In this document: positions 1 to 5,145 of the stretch, piece after piece
How positions within the stretch are numbered: the stretch's first letter is position 1
How the letters are laid out: each line of letters opens with the position of its first letter
Origin: Lachnospiraceae bacterium
Lineage (GTDB): Bacteria > Bacillota_A > Clostridia > Lachnospirales > Lachnospiraceae
DNA length: 8,360 nucleotides
Assembly: GCA_016281675.1 (NCBI GenBank)
Contig: JAEEJD010000007.1
Location: 1-8,360 of the forward strand
Reading direction: 5' to 3'
Made by a program: the position numbers and the translations under genes
Notes under the pieces: generated by a model
What the model was told of the DNA's origin: nothing
Seen by the model: the letters and a program-made list of their open reading frames with translations, nothing else
Database searches by the model: none

Positions 1-5
1 TAAAG

Positions 6-37
6 AAGGAACTCCGATATCCGGGGTTCCTTTTTTT
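6..37 (+). terminator. Rho-independent terminator of an upstream gene outside the window
   Basis: An 11-bp stem pairs 6-16 with 22-32 (one T-G wobble) around a 5-base ATATC loop, and the T run continues to 37. A TAA at 1-3 just before it may be the stop codon of the upstream gene. By Firmicutes synteny that gene could be the HU DNA-binding protein, but nothing in the window proves it. Confidence 0.9.
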
Positions 38-80
38 ATCCGCAAACCCCGAAGGTCGATATTTCGGAAAGAGACAGATC

Positions 81-320
81 ATGAGATTAGACAAGTTTTT
101 GAAGGTATCAAGGATAATAAAGAGACGTACCGTTGCAAACGAGGCGTGTGATGCCGACAGGGTAACGATAAACGGAAGGCCCGCAAAAGCATCGGCACAG
201 GTAAAGGAAGGGGATATCCTGGAGATAATGTTCGGGACAAACCCTCTTAAGGTGGAGGTCCTTACGGTAAAAGAGACCGTGAAGAAGGAAGAAGCCAAGG
301 AAATGTACAGGGTTATATGA
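81..320 (+). CDS. rqcP: RqcP, S4-domain RNA-binding protein of ribosome-associated quality control (YabO family)
   Basis: This 79-residue protein is almost entirely one S4 RNA-binding fold. It opens with the family signature MRLDKFLKVSRIIKRRT and contains the V-x-INGRPAK-x-S turn at about residues 28-37 and the V-x-x-GDILEI strand at about 41-49. The family binds the 50S subunit and works with RqcH in adding C-terminal alanine tails to nascent chains on stalled, split ribosomes. The length matches the family (about 80-90 aa). The start is the ATG at 81, with a modest GGAAAGAG at 66-73 as ribosome binding site. I see no sigma-A promoter in the 43 bases between the upstream terminator and this start, so transcription probably reads through from the upstream gene. 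In spore-formers yabP and yabQ usually follow; here divIC follows instead. The assignment is firm; the role is taken from the family. Confidence 0.93.
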   Translation: MRLDKFLKVSRIIKRRTVANEACDADRVTINGRPAKASAQVKEGDILEIMFGTNPLKVEVLTVKETVKKEEAKEMYRVI

Positions 321-327
321 TCTTTAT

Positions 328-356
328 TTGACAAGGCATACATACCCGTATATAAT
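328..356 (+). promoter_or_regulatory. Perfect-consensus sigma-A promoter for divIC
   Basis: TTGACA at 328-333 and TATAAT at 351-356 are separated by exactly 17 bp, a full match to the housekeeping consensus. Transcription should start near 362-364, giving a leader of about 64 bases before divIC. It begins 7 bp after the rqcP stop codon, so divIC is driven separately from rqcP. Confidence 0.9.
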
Positions 357-374
357 ATTTTATGTTAACAAGCA

Positions 375-410
375 CGACCGATCTTGGCGAGGGGCGGTAA
401 GATCAGGTTG
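375..410 (+). promoter_or_regulatory. Leader hairpin upstream of the divIC ribosome binding site
   Basis: In the divIC leader, 375-385 can pair with 399-410: 11 pairs including the perfect GATCTT/AAGATC core, one G-T wobble and a single bulged A at 405. The 13-base loop (386-398) is G-rich and holds an SD-like GAGGGG. The true SD AAGGGGAG (413-420) starts 3 bases after the stem. There is no T run, so it is not a terminator. A regulatory role is inferred only. Confidence 0.45.
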
Positions 411-426
411 ATAAGGGGAGTGTATT

Positions 427-738
427 ATGGCCAGAAGAGTCGCGTTTCGTAAGAAACGACAGAACCGGCTGGGTATGATGCTTGTTACTTTTGTGGTTCT
501 TATGCTTATGGCGGTCATTCTGTTCAAAGGCAGGGAACTTACGATGAAACGGGCGGAGTATCAGCAGAAAGAGGAAACGCTGCAGGCTCAGATAGACGAA
601 GAGCATGAGCGTACCCGCAAGCTTACGGATTACGAGAAGTATACGAAGACAGATAAGTTTGTGGAAGAGATAGCAAAGGAAAAGCTGGGTCTGCTGTATG
701 AAAACGAGATACTGTTCAGATCGGATATCAATAAATAA
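427..738 (+). CDS. divIC: DivIC/FtsB-family cell division protein
   Basis: This 103-residue bitopic membrane protein has a short basic cytoplasmic N-terminus (residues 1-14, many Arg/Lys), one transmembrane helix (about 15-33), a charged coiled coil outside the membrane (about 38-68), and the conserved C-terminal FtsB/DivIC motif at about 77-97, including EEIAKEKLGL and YENEILF. Family members form the DivIB-DivIC-FtsL (FtsQBL) complex that activates septal peptidoglycan synthesis. Length and architecture are standard for the family. The start at 427 is well supported by the SD AAGGGGAG at 413-420 with 6-base spacing. The gene has its own consensus promoter and a terminator right at its stop codon, so it is probably monocistronic. 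Its place between rqcP and tilS matches the conserved Firmicutes division/tRNA-modification locus and supports DivIC over other small coiled-coil proteins. Confidence 0.92.
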   Translation: MARRVAFRKKRQNRLGMMLVTFVVLMLMAVILFKGRELTMKRAEYQQKEETLQAQIDEEHERTRKLTDYEKYTKTDKFVEEIAKEKLGLLYENEILFRSDINK

Positions 739-770
739 GCACGGGGAAACAAAACCTGTGCTTTTTTCTT
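737..770 (+). terminator. Rho-independent terminator of divIC
   Basis: The stem pairs 737-745 with 755-763 (AAGCAC arm against GTGCTT, then a G-T wobble and two G-C pairs) around a 9-base loop, followed by T762-T767. It overlaps the divIC TAA at 736-738. It separates divIC from the tilS operon. Confidence 0.88.
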
Positions 771-797
771 TGAATATGGATAATATAATGATACAAT
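770..797 (+). promoter_or_regulatory. Promoter of the tilS-hpt-ftsH operon
   Basis: TTGAAT at 770-775 and TACAAT at 792-797 have a 16-bp spacer. A perfect TATAAT at 784-789 is an alternative -10 box, but the sequence 17 bp upstream of it is only a T-rich stretch of the divIC terminator. Either choice places the start in about 796-809, ahead of the tilS ribosome binding site. No other good promoter lies before tilS, and the preceding terminator implies that one is needed here. Confidence 0.6.
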
Positions 798-802
798 TAT
801 CC
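778..802. repeat. Operator-like 7-11-7 inverted repeat over the tilS promoter
   Basis: GGATAAT (778-784) and ATTATCC (796-802) form a perfect inverted repeat with an 11-bp gap, extendable outward by a T-G and an A-T pair. It covers both candidate -10 boxes and part of the spacer, which is where a repressor would block RNA polymerase. It does not match the CtsR, HrcA (CIRCE) or LexA sites I know. The half-site GATAAT resembles Fur-family half-sites, but the spacing is wrong for a classical Fur box. Confidence 0.45.
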
Positions 803-842
803 GTGGACCGGAAAATCATACCGGAATTCGTTGAGGTCTGTC

Positions 843-2420
843 ATGGATAAGGAAAACATCTACGAAAAGGTTACCAAATACATTAAGGAAAACGAACTGA
901 TCAGCCCGGGCGATACGATAGTCGAGGGCATATCGGGCGGGGCAGATTCGGTCTGCCTGTTTCTTATGCTTGAAGAATTCAAGAAGGAAATGGATTTTAG
1001 CACGGTTGCTGTTCATGTTCATCACGGGATCAGGAACAAGAGTGCCGACAAGGATCAGAAGTTTGTCGAGAAGCTGTGTGCTTCAAAGAACGTGGAGTTA
1101 AAATCATTCCGGAAGGATATTCCCCTGATATGTAAGATCACAAAGGAATCGGAGGAAGAGTGCGGACGTAGGATACGCTACGAGATATTTGACGACGTAT
1201 GTAAATCATACGACAATGCCAAGATCGCGGTGGCTCATCATATGAACGACCAGGCCGAGACCGTTATATTCAGGATTATAAGAGGAAGCGGCATTAAGGG
1301 CCTGACCGGGATGGAGGCAAAAAGGGACAATGTCATCAGGCCTCTTCTGTGCCTGAAAAGAGAAGAAATAGAGCAATACCTCGAGGAAAACGAGCAGAGT
1401 TACCGGATCGACGAGACAAACGGAAAGATCGAATACAGCAGGAACTATATCCGCAAGAAGATCATGCCCAAGCTCGAGAGCGTGCGCCGGAATGCCGTTG
1501 AACATATTAACGCTCTGTCGGGAGAAGCTTCCGAGATCAATTCCTTTATGGAAAAGAAGGCGAACGAGCTTCTCGATCTTGCTTCGAAAGAGGCTGACAG
1601 GAAGTATATAACAAAAGGACTGTCGGAAAAATACAAAGCCGACGTTCTTACTCAGGCCGAGCCGATCCTTCTCAAATTTGCGGTCAGAGCACTCATCGTG
1701 CGAGCCGGAGTGTCGATTAAGGATGTTACAAGGAGCCATATTGATTCTCTTTGCGAGATGATCGAAAAGCCCAAGAGCGGAGAGATCCATCTTCCCAAAG
1801 GTGTGACCGTTGTAAAGGAATCGGGGATCGTGTATATCAAACCGAGGGAAGGATTTGACGGTCAGATACAGGAACTGGTCAATGTAGGCAGGTCAGATGT
1901 AGTAATGCCTATGGCAAATACAGGGGAACCTGTAAGAGAGGTCGGAACCGACGCGAAGAAACAGGTTCAGGCGGAGCAATTCAAGTTCTATTATCCCGTT
2001 GTCGGAGAAGGAAGTTATCTGCTGCCTGACGGAAGTACGGTAACCTGCCGTATACTTAATGATTTCAGCTTAAGTGACGTTCCTGACGATACATACAGAA
2101 AGTGGATGGATTACGGTAAGATGACGGGCGAGTTGTGCCTCAGAACGCGTAAATCCGGAGATTACCTCGTTATAAACAAAAAGGGTAACGAAGGAAATCT
2201 CAAGAACTATATGATAAACGAGAAGATACCCAAAAGCGAGAGGGAGGAGATACCTCTTCTTGCAAGCGGATCCAAGATATACTGGGTACTCGGTTACAGA
2301 ATATCGGAAGACGTAAAGGTTACCGCCGATACAACCACGGTGATCGAATTCATATATGACAGGAAAGACAACGAATCTGAAGATCAGGTCGAAGGACCGG
2401 AAGGAGCGGATAATGGCTGA
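843..2420 (+). CDS. tilS: TilS, tRNA(Ile)-lysidine synthase
   Basis: TilS uses ATP to attach lysine to C34 of the CAU-anticodon tRNA-Ile, so that it reads AUA and is charged with isoleucine. The protein is 525 residues. The N-terminal PP-loop ATPase (about 23-210) has the P-loop SGGADS at 31-36, AHHMNDQAET at 131-140, RGSGIKGL at 147-154, RPLL at 166-169 and SRNYIRKKI at 199-207. A helical middle domain and a C-terminal TilS_C domain (about 428-503, with KSGDYL and KNYMI) follow. It is longer than E. coli or B. subtilis TilS (about 430-470), partly because of a polar, poorly conserved-looking stretch at about 337-382 and an acidic tail at 506-525. I chose ATG 843 because GAGGT at 833-837 is 5 bases upstream; an in-frame TTG at 831 overlaps that site. 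The 3' end carries the hpt ribosome binding site and overlaps hpt by 8 bp, so the two are probably translationally coupled. Confidence 0.95.
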   Translation: MDKENIYEKVTKYIKENELISPGDTIVEGISGGADSVCLFLMLEEFKKEMDFSTVAVHVHHGIRNKSADKDQKFVEKLCASKNVELKSFRKDIPLICKITKESEEECGRRIRYEIFDDVCKSYDNAKIAVAHHMNDQAETVIFRIIRGSGIKGLTGMEAKRDNVIRPLLCLKREEIEQYLEENEQSYRIDETNGKIEYSRNYIRKKIMPKLESVRRNAVEHINALSGEASEINSFMEKKANELLDLASKEADRKYITKGLSEKYKADVLTQAEPILLKFAVRALIVRAGVSIKDVTRSHIDSLCEMIEKPKSGEIHLPKGVTVVKESGIVYIKPREGFDGQIQELVNVGRSDVVMPMANTGEPVREVGTDAKKQVQAEQFKFYYPVVGEGSYLLPDGSTVTCRILNDFSLSDVPDDTYRKWMDYGKMTGELCLRTRKSGDYLVINKKGNEGNLKNYMINEKIPKSEREEIPLLASGSKIYWVLGYRISEDVKVTADTTTVIEFIYDRKDNESEDQVEGPEGADNG

Positions 2421-2937
2421 TAAAATATCTGTTTTGTTTACCGAAGAAGAGGTTAACGCGCGGATCAGGGAAATGGGAGAACAGATAAGCAGAGATTATG
2501 AGGGAAAATCACTTCATATCGTCGGTATCCTCAAGGGAGCGACTTTCTTTGCGTGTGAACTCGCCAAGCGCATCACGGTGCCTGTAACGCTTGATTTTAT
2601 GAGCGTTTCAAGTTACGGTGATTCAACCGTTTCATCCGGAGTAGTAAAGATCACGAAGGATCTTGACGATCCTATCGAGGACAGAGACGTTCTTGTTGTG
2701 GAAGATATTGTCGATACGGGAAATACGCTGAGCTACCTTCTCGATAATCTGCAAAAGCGCGGATCCTCGTCGGTTAAACTGTGTACCCTTCTGAATAAGC
2801 CGGAGAGACGTGAGAAGGATGTGAATGTGGATTACACGGGATTTATCATCCCGGATGAATTTGTTGTCGGATACGGACTCGACTATGCCCAGAAATACAG
2901 GAATCTTCCGTATATAGGGATCGTTTCGACCGAATAA
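2413..2937 (+). CDS. hpt: Hypoxanthine phosphoribosyltransferase
   Basis: This 174-residue purine salvage enzyme joins hypoxanthine (and usually guanine) with PRPP to give IMP or GMP plus pyrophosphate in the cytoplasm. Visible motifs are the LKG loop at 40-42, the flexible-loop SSYG at 66-69, the PRPP-binding signature VVEDIVDTGNT at 95-105, and the late base-binding region with DEFVVGYGLDY at about 148-158. Length is normal for bacterial Hpt (about 175-185). The ATG at 2413 is preferred over an in-frame ATG at 2356 because AAGGAG lies at 2401-2406 with ideal spacing and MADKISVLFTEEE is a typical Hpt N-terminus; the longer form would add 19 basic, unconserved-looking residues lying inside tilS. 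The tilS-hpt-ftsH order is conserved across Firmicutes, and the 8-bp overlap with tilS indicates one mRNA. Confidence 0.95.
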   Translation: MADKISVLFTEEEVNARIREMGEQISRDYEGKSLHIVGILKGATFFACELAKRITVPVTLDFMSVSSYGDSTVSSGVVKITKDLDDPIEDRDVLVVEDIVDTGNTLSYLLDNLQKRGSSSVKLCTLLNKPERREKDVNVDYTGFIIPDEFVVGYGLDYAQKYRNLPYIGIVSTE

Positions 2938-2943
2938 TAATAA

Positions 2944-2964
2944 GAGAGGATATACGGACACTTG
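2944..2964 (+). promoter_or_regulatory. Distant ribosome binding site and TTG start of ftsH
   Basis: The only SD-like sequence before ftsH is GAGAGGA at 2944-2950, 11 bases from the TTG at 2962-2964. An in-frame stop at 2941-2943 rules out any longer start, and the next in-frame ATG (3025) would remove most of the first membrane helix. A second TTG at 2986 has purines directly against it, too close for an SD. The TTG at 2962 is therefore the likely start, and initiation may be weak. Confidence 0.6.
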
Positions 2965-4815
2965 AACAGCAAAAAAGGAAGAGGCTTGAGTTTCTATATT
3001 GTGATCCTGCTGATCTTTGTCGGAATGGCATTGATCTGGTCAAGGATGCAGGAAGGAACAAGGGCTCAGATCAATTACGACAAGTTCGAATCATATCTTG
3101 AATCAAAAGATGTAGCCGCAATAAGGCTGATTCAGAATTCGGAAGTACCCACCGGCGAGGTAAGGCTGGTGCTCAATTCCGGACTCACGATGTATATGTA
3201 CACTTCCGATATCAACAGGATAGCGGAAGAACTCAATAAAAAATTCCCCGCATATGTCATGGAAGACGTTAAACGCGAAGGCTGGTTTACGGCATATGTG
3301 CTGCCGTCGCTCATCATAGTTGTACTTATGATCGTGTTCTTTACTTATATGAACGGATCGGCGGGCGGAAACAACAGGATGATGAACTTCGGCAAGAGTC
3401 ATGCCAAGCTGTCTAGTAACGACAACAAGATGAAGTTCAGCGACGTGGCGGGTCTTGATGAGGAGAAAGAGGATCTTGAAGAGATCGTTGATTTCCTCAA
3501 GAATGCCAAGAAATATGTCGATGTCGGTGCAAGGATACCCAAGGGAGTCATCCTCGTGGGACCTCCCGGAACGGGTAAGACACTTCTTGCAAAGGCGATC
3601 GCCGGAGAGGCCGAAGTACCGTTCTTCTCGATCTCCGGATCGGACTTTGTCGAGATGTTCGTCGGCGTAGGTGCCAGCCGTGTAAGGGATCTGTTTGAGG
3701 AAGCCAAGAAAAATGCGCCGTGTATCGTGTTCATCGATGAGATCGATGCGGTCGCAAGAAGGCGCGGAACCGGTATGGGCGGCGGCCATGATGAAAGAGA
3801 ACAGACTCTTAATCAGCTGCTCGTCGAAATGGATGGTTTCGGAGTCAATGAAGGAATAATAGTTCTTGCGGCAACAAACCGTGTGGATATACTCGATCCG
3901 GCGATAATGCGTCCCGGACGTTTTGACAGGAAGATTGCGGTAGGTACTCCGGACATAAAGGGAAGACGCGAGATACTGGGGGTACACAGCAAAAACAAGC
4001 CCCTGGCTGAGGATGTAGATCTTGATGAGATATCCAAATCAACGTCGGGATTTACCGGAGCGGATCTTGAGAATCTCATGAACGAGGCTGCGATCAAGGC
4101 TGCCAAGACCGGACGCAAGTTCATCAAGATGTCCGATATAAGGGAATCGTTCCTTAAGGTCGGCGTAGGTGCGGAAAAGAAGAGCAAGGTCGTTTCGGAT
4201 AAGGAAAAACGCATAACTGCTTTTCATGAGAGCGGACATGCGATCCTTCACTATATTCTTCCCGATATCGATCCCGTAAATACGGTATCCATCATCCCTA
4301 CGGGACTCGGTGCAGGCGGATATACGATGTCGATGCCCGAAGAGGATGTGATGTTTGAGACGAAGGGCAGAATGCTCAACCAGATAGTTGCCATTCTCGG
4401 AGGACGTGCCGCAGAGTCGATAGTGCTTGACGATATTACGACAGGCGCTTCAAGCGATATTAAAACGGCGACACATATTGCAAAGAATATGGTAACCCGC
4501 TACGGAATGAGCGACAATATCGGCGCGATCTGCTATAACGACGAGGGCGATGAAGTGTTTATCGGCCGGGATCTTGCACATGCAAGAGGTTACAGCGAAT
4601 CGATGGCTTCAAAGATAGACGATGAAGTTAAATATATAATCGATACATGTTATGAAAAGGCGGTCAAGATCATAAACGAGAACAGGGATAAGCTTGATGC
4701 GTGTGCCGAGCTCCTTCTGGAGAAGGAGAAAATCAACCGTGCCGAGTTTGAGGCTCTGTTCGGACAGCCCGATCCCGACTCAGAGGTGTCGGAGGGTGTT
4801 GATATCGCGGATTGA
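2962..4815 (+). CDS. ftsH: FtsH, ATP-dependent membrane zinc metalloprotease
   Basis: FtsH is a hexameric membrane-anchored AAA+ protease that extracts and degrades misfolded membrane proteins and short-lived cytoplasmic regulators. The 617-residue protein has a transmembrane helix at about 10-27, an extracytoplasmic domain (about 30-107), a second helix at about 110-130, the AAA+ module and the M41 peptidase domain. Walker A is GPPGTGKT at 200-207, the pore loop FVG at 233-235, Walker B FIDE at 257-260, and the second region of homology about 304-322 with arginine fingers R317 and R320. The zinc site is HESGH at 422-426 with the third ligand D499 in TTGASSD. All catalytic residues are present and the length is typical (about 600-660). 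The start is a TTG with a distant SD. It is the last gene of the tilS-hpt-ftsH unit; the short acidic C-terminal tail is unremarkable. Confidence 0.96.
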   Translation: MNSKKGRGLSFYIVILLIFVGMALIWSRMQEGTRAQINYDKFESYLESKDVAAIRLIQNSEVPTGEVRLVLNSGLTMYMYTSDINRIAEELNKKFPAYVMEDVKREGWFTAYVLPSLIIVVLMIVFFTYMNGSAGGNNRMMNFGKSHAKLSSNDNKMKFSDVAGLDEEKEDLEEIVDFLKNAKKYVDVGARIPKGVILVGPPGTGKTLLAKAIAGEAEVPFFSISGSDFVEMFVGVGASRVRDLFEEAKKNAPCIVFIDEIDAVARRRGTGMGGGHDEREQTLNQLLVEMDGFGVNEGIIVLAATNRVDILDPAIMRPGRFDRKIAVGTPDIKGRREILGVHSKNKPLAEDVDLDEISKSTSGFTGADLENLMNEAAIKAAKTGRKFIKMSDIRESFLKVGVGAEKKSKVVSDKEKRITAFHESGHAILHYILPDIDPVNTVSIIPTGLGAGGYTMSMPEEDVMFETKGRMLNQIVAILGGRAAESIVLDDITTGASSDIKTATHIAKNMVTRYGMSDNIGAICYNDEGDEVFIGRDLAHARGYSESMASKIDDEVKYIIDTCYEKAVKIINENRDKLDACAELLLEKEKINRAEFEALFGQPDPDSEVSEGVDIAD

Positions 4816-4818
4816 TGT

Positions 4819-4847
4819 GCAATATATCCAATATATAGTGCTTTTCT
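4819..4847 (+). terminator. Weak terminator candidate after ftsH
   Basis: GCA (4819-4821) pairs with TGC (4839-4841), and TATAT (4823-4827) with ATATA (4833-4837), separated by an A-G mismatch; TTTTCTT follows from 4842. The stem is AT-rich and interrupted, so termination would be inefficient. The stronger hairpin at 5024-5054 is a backstop. Confidence 0.35.
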
Positions 4848-4883
4848 TGTGCAGAAATCATAATCATCCGTTAAAATGCACAA
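4847..4883. repeat. Inverted repeat TTGTGCA...TGCACAA downstream of ftsH
   Basis: TTGTGCA (4847-4853) and TGCACAA (4877-4883) form a perfect 7-bp inverted repeat with a 23-base spacer. Related motifs lie nearby: TGTGCA at 4816-4821 and TGCACTT at 4953-4959. The rest of 4884-4930 is AT-rich, and I see no gene in it. The repeat could be a protein site or an RNA stem; I assign no function. Confidence 0.35.
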
Positions 4884-4924
4884 AGGAATCAATCTGTATT
4901 TGTAATATTTGTGAATTTAATGAA

Positions 4925-4953
4925 TGGATTTTGAATACGGGCGGGACTATAAT
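4925..4953 (+). promoter_or_regulatory. Candidate promoter for the small RNA unit
   Basis: A perfect TATAAT lies at 4948-4953. The hexamer 17 bp upstream (TGGATT, 4925-4930) matches TTGACA at only three positions; a better TTGAAT at 4931-4936 is too close (11 bp). Transcription would start near 4960. The -10 box is clear; the -35 is poor. Confidence 0.4.
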
Positions 4954-4959
4954 GCACTT

Positions 4960-5055
4960 GTAACCCCCCAATATGAGGACAGTTCGAAAGAACTGTCTCC
5001 CATAAGAAAGAAATACCTTCTCCAAAAACGGCTCCTTATTTAAGGAGCTGTTTTC
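4960..5055 (+). ncRNA. Candidate small non-coding RNA with C-rich tracts and GAAA-capped hairpin
   Basis: The predicted unit is about 95 bases. It begins just after a TATAAT box and contains a six-C tract (4964-4969). It then has a perfect 8-bp hairpin, GACAGTTC (4978-4985) against GAACTGTC (4990-4997), closed by a GAAA tetraloop. A C/U-rich linker with TCTCCC (4996-5001) and CCTTCTCC (5016-5023) follows, and the unit ends in a strong terminator. C-rich unpaired tracts facing G-rich Shine-Dalgarno sequences are a known targeting mode of Gram-positive small RNAs, and G-rich SDs occur at divIC and the GH13 gene here. I recognise no Rfam family: it does not fit 6S, SRP, T-box or the c-di-GMP or purine riboswitches. 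It could instead be an unstructured spacer ending in the ftsH terminator. Confidence 0.35.
5024..5054. terminator. Strong, probably bidirectional terminator
   Basis: GCTCCTTA (5031-5038) pairs with TAAGGAGC (5041-5048), with the innermost pair open to leave an ATTT loop. The stem extends outward through a G-T wobble, C-G and A-T pairs as far as A5025/T5054. The plus strand ends in TTTT, and the minus strand reads five T's after the stem, so it may stop transcription both ways. It ends the upstream unit before the GH13 promoter. Confidence 0.8.
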
Positions 5056-5057
5056 AT

Positions 5058-5101
5058 ATATACAGGTATATCTTGAGACTGCCACAAAATATTGGTATAA
5101 T
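5058..5101 (+). promoter_or_regulatory. Promoter of the GH13 operon with an adjacent palindrome
   Basis: TTGAGA (5073-5078) and TATAAT (5096-5101) are 17 bp apart, a near-consensus sigma-A promoter with a start near 5108. Two bases from the -35 box lies a perfect palindrome, ATATAC-AG-GTATAT (5058-5071), a plausible activator or repressor site. I found no convincing catabolite-responsive element (cre) around the promoter. Confidence 0.8.
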
Positions 5102-5122
5102 ATATGATGTTGTGTACAATAT

Positions 5123-5145
5123 AAGGGGAAATGAGGGGACTAATG
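5123..5145 (+). promoter_or_regulatory. Tandem ribosome binding sites at the GH13 start
   Basis: Two G-rich SD sequences, AAGGGG (5123-5128) and GAGGGG (5133-5138), flank an in-frame ATG at 5131 and precede the ATG at 5143. The second site is 4 bases from ATG 5143; the first is only 2 bases from ATG 5131, too close for good use. This favours 5143 as the start. Confidence 0.55.

Noticed and set aside
807..826. Direct repeat ACCGGAA (807-813 and 820-826) in the tilS leader
   Set aside because: Seven bases with 13-bp phasing could arise by chance, and no function or partner motif is visible.
831..842. Upstream TTG (831) as the tilS start
   Set aside because: The TTG overlaps the GAGGT ribosome binding site that serves ATG 843.
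1206..1790. 194-codon minus-strand open frame inside tilS
   Set aside because: It is antisense to a conserved gene, has no ribosome binding site and no family-like motifs.
3103..3987. 294-codon open frame on the minus strand
   Set aside because: It lies wholly inside ftsH, whose domains are unambiguous. The antisense protein has no recognisable domain or SD and reflects codon bias of the real gene.
4694..4963. Open frame crossing the ftsH end into the intergenic region, with a few cysteines
   Set aside because: It starts inside ftsH in another frame without an SD, and the translation is low in family-like features. The region is better explained as ftsH end plus non-coding DNA.
4973..5005. 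Ten-codon ORF (MRTVRKNCLP) as a possible leader peptide
   Set aside because: The bases before its ATG are a C tract, not an SD, and the GH13 gene has its own promoter downstream, so attenuation by this peptide is not supported.
4816..5055. Known riboswitch, T-box, 6S or SRP RNA
   Set aside because: None of the diagnostic conserved sequences I know for these classes is present, and the GH13 promoter lies downstream of the region.
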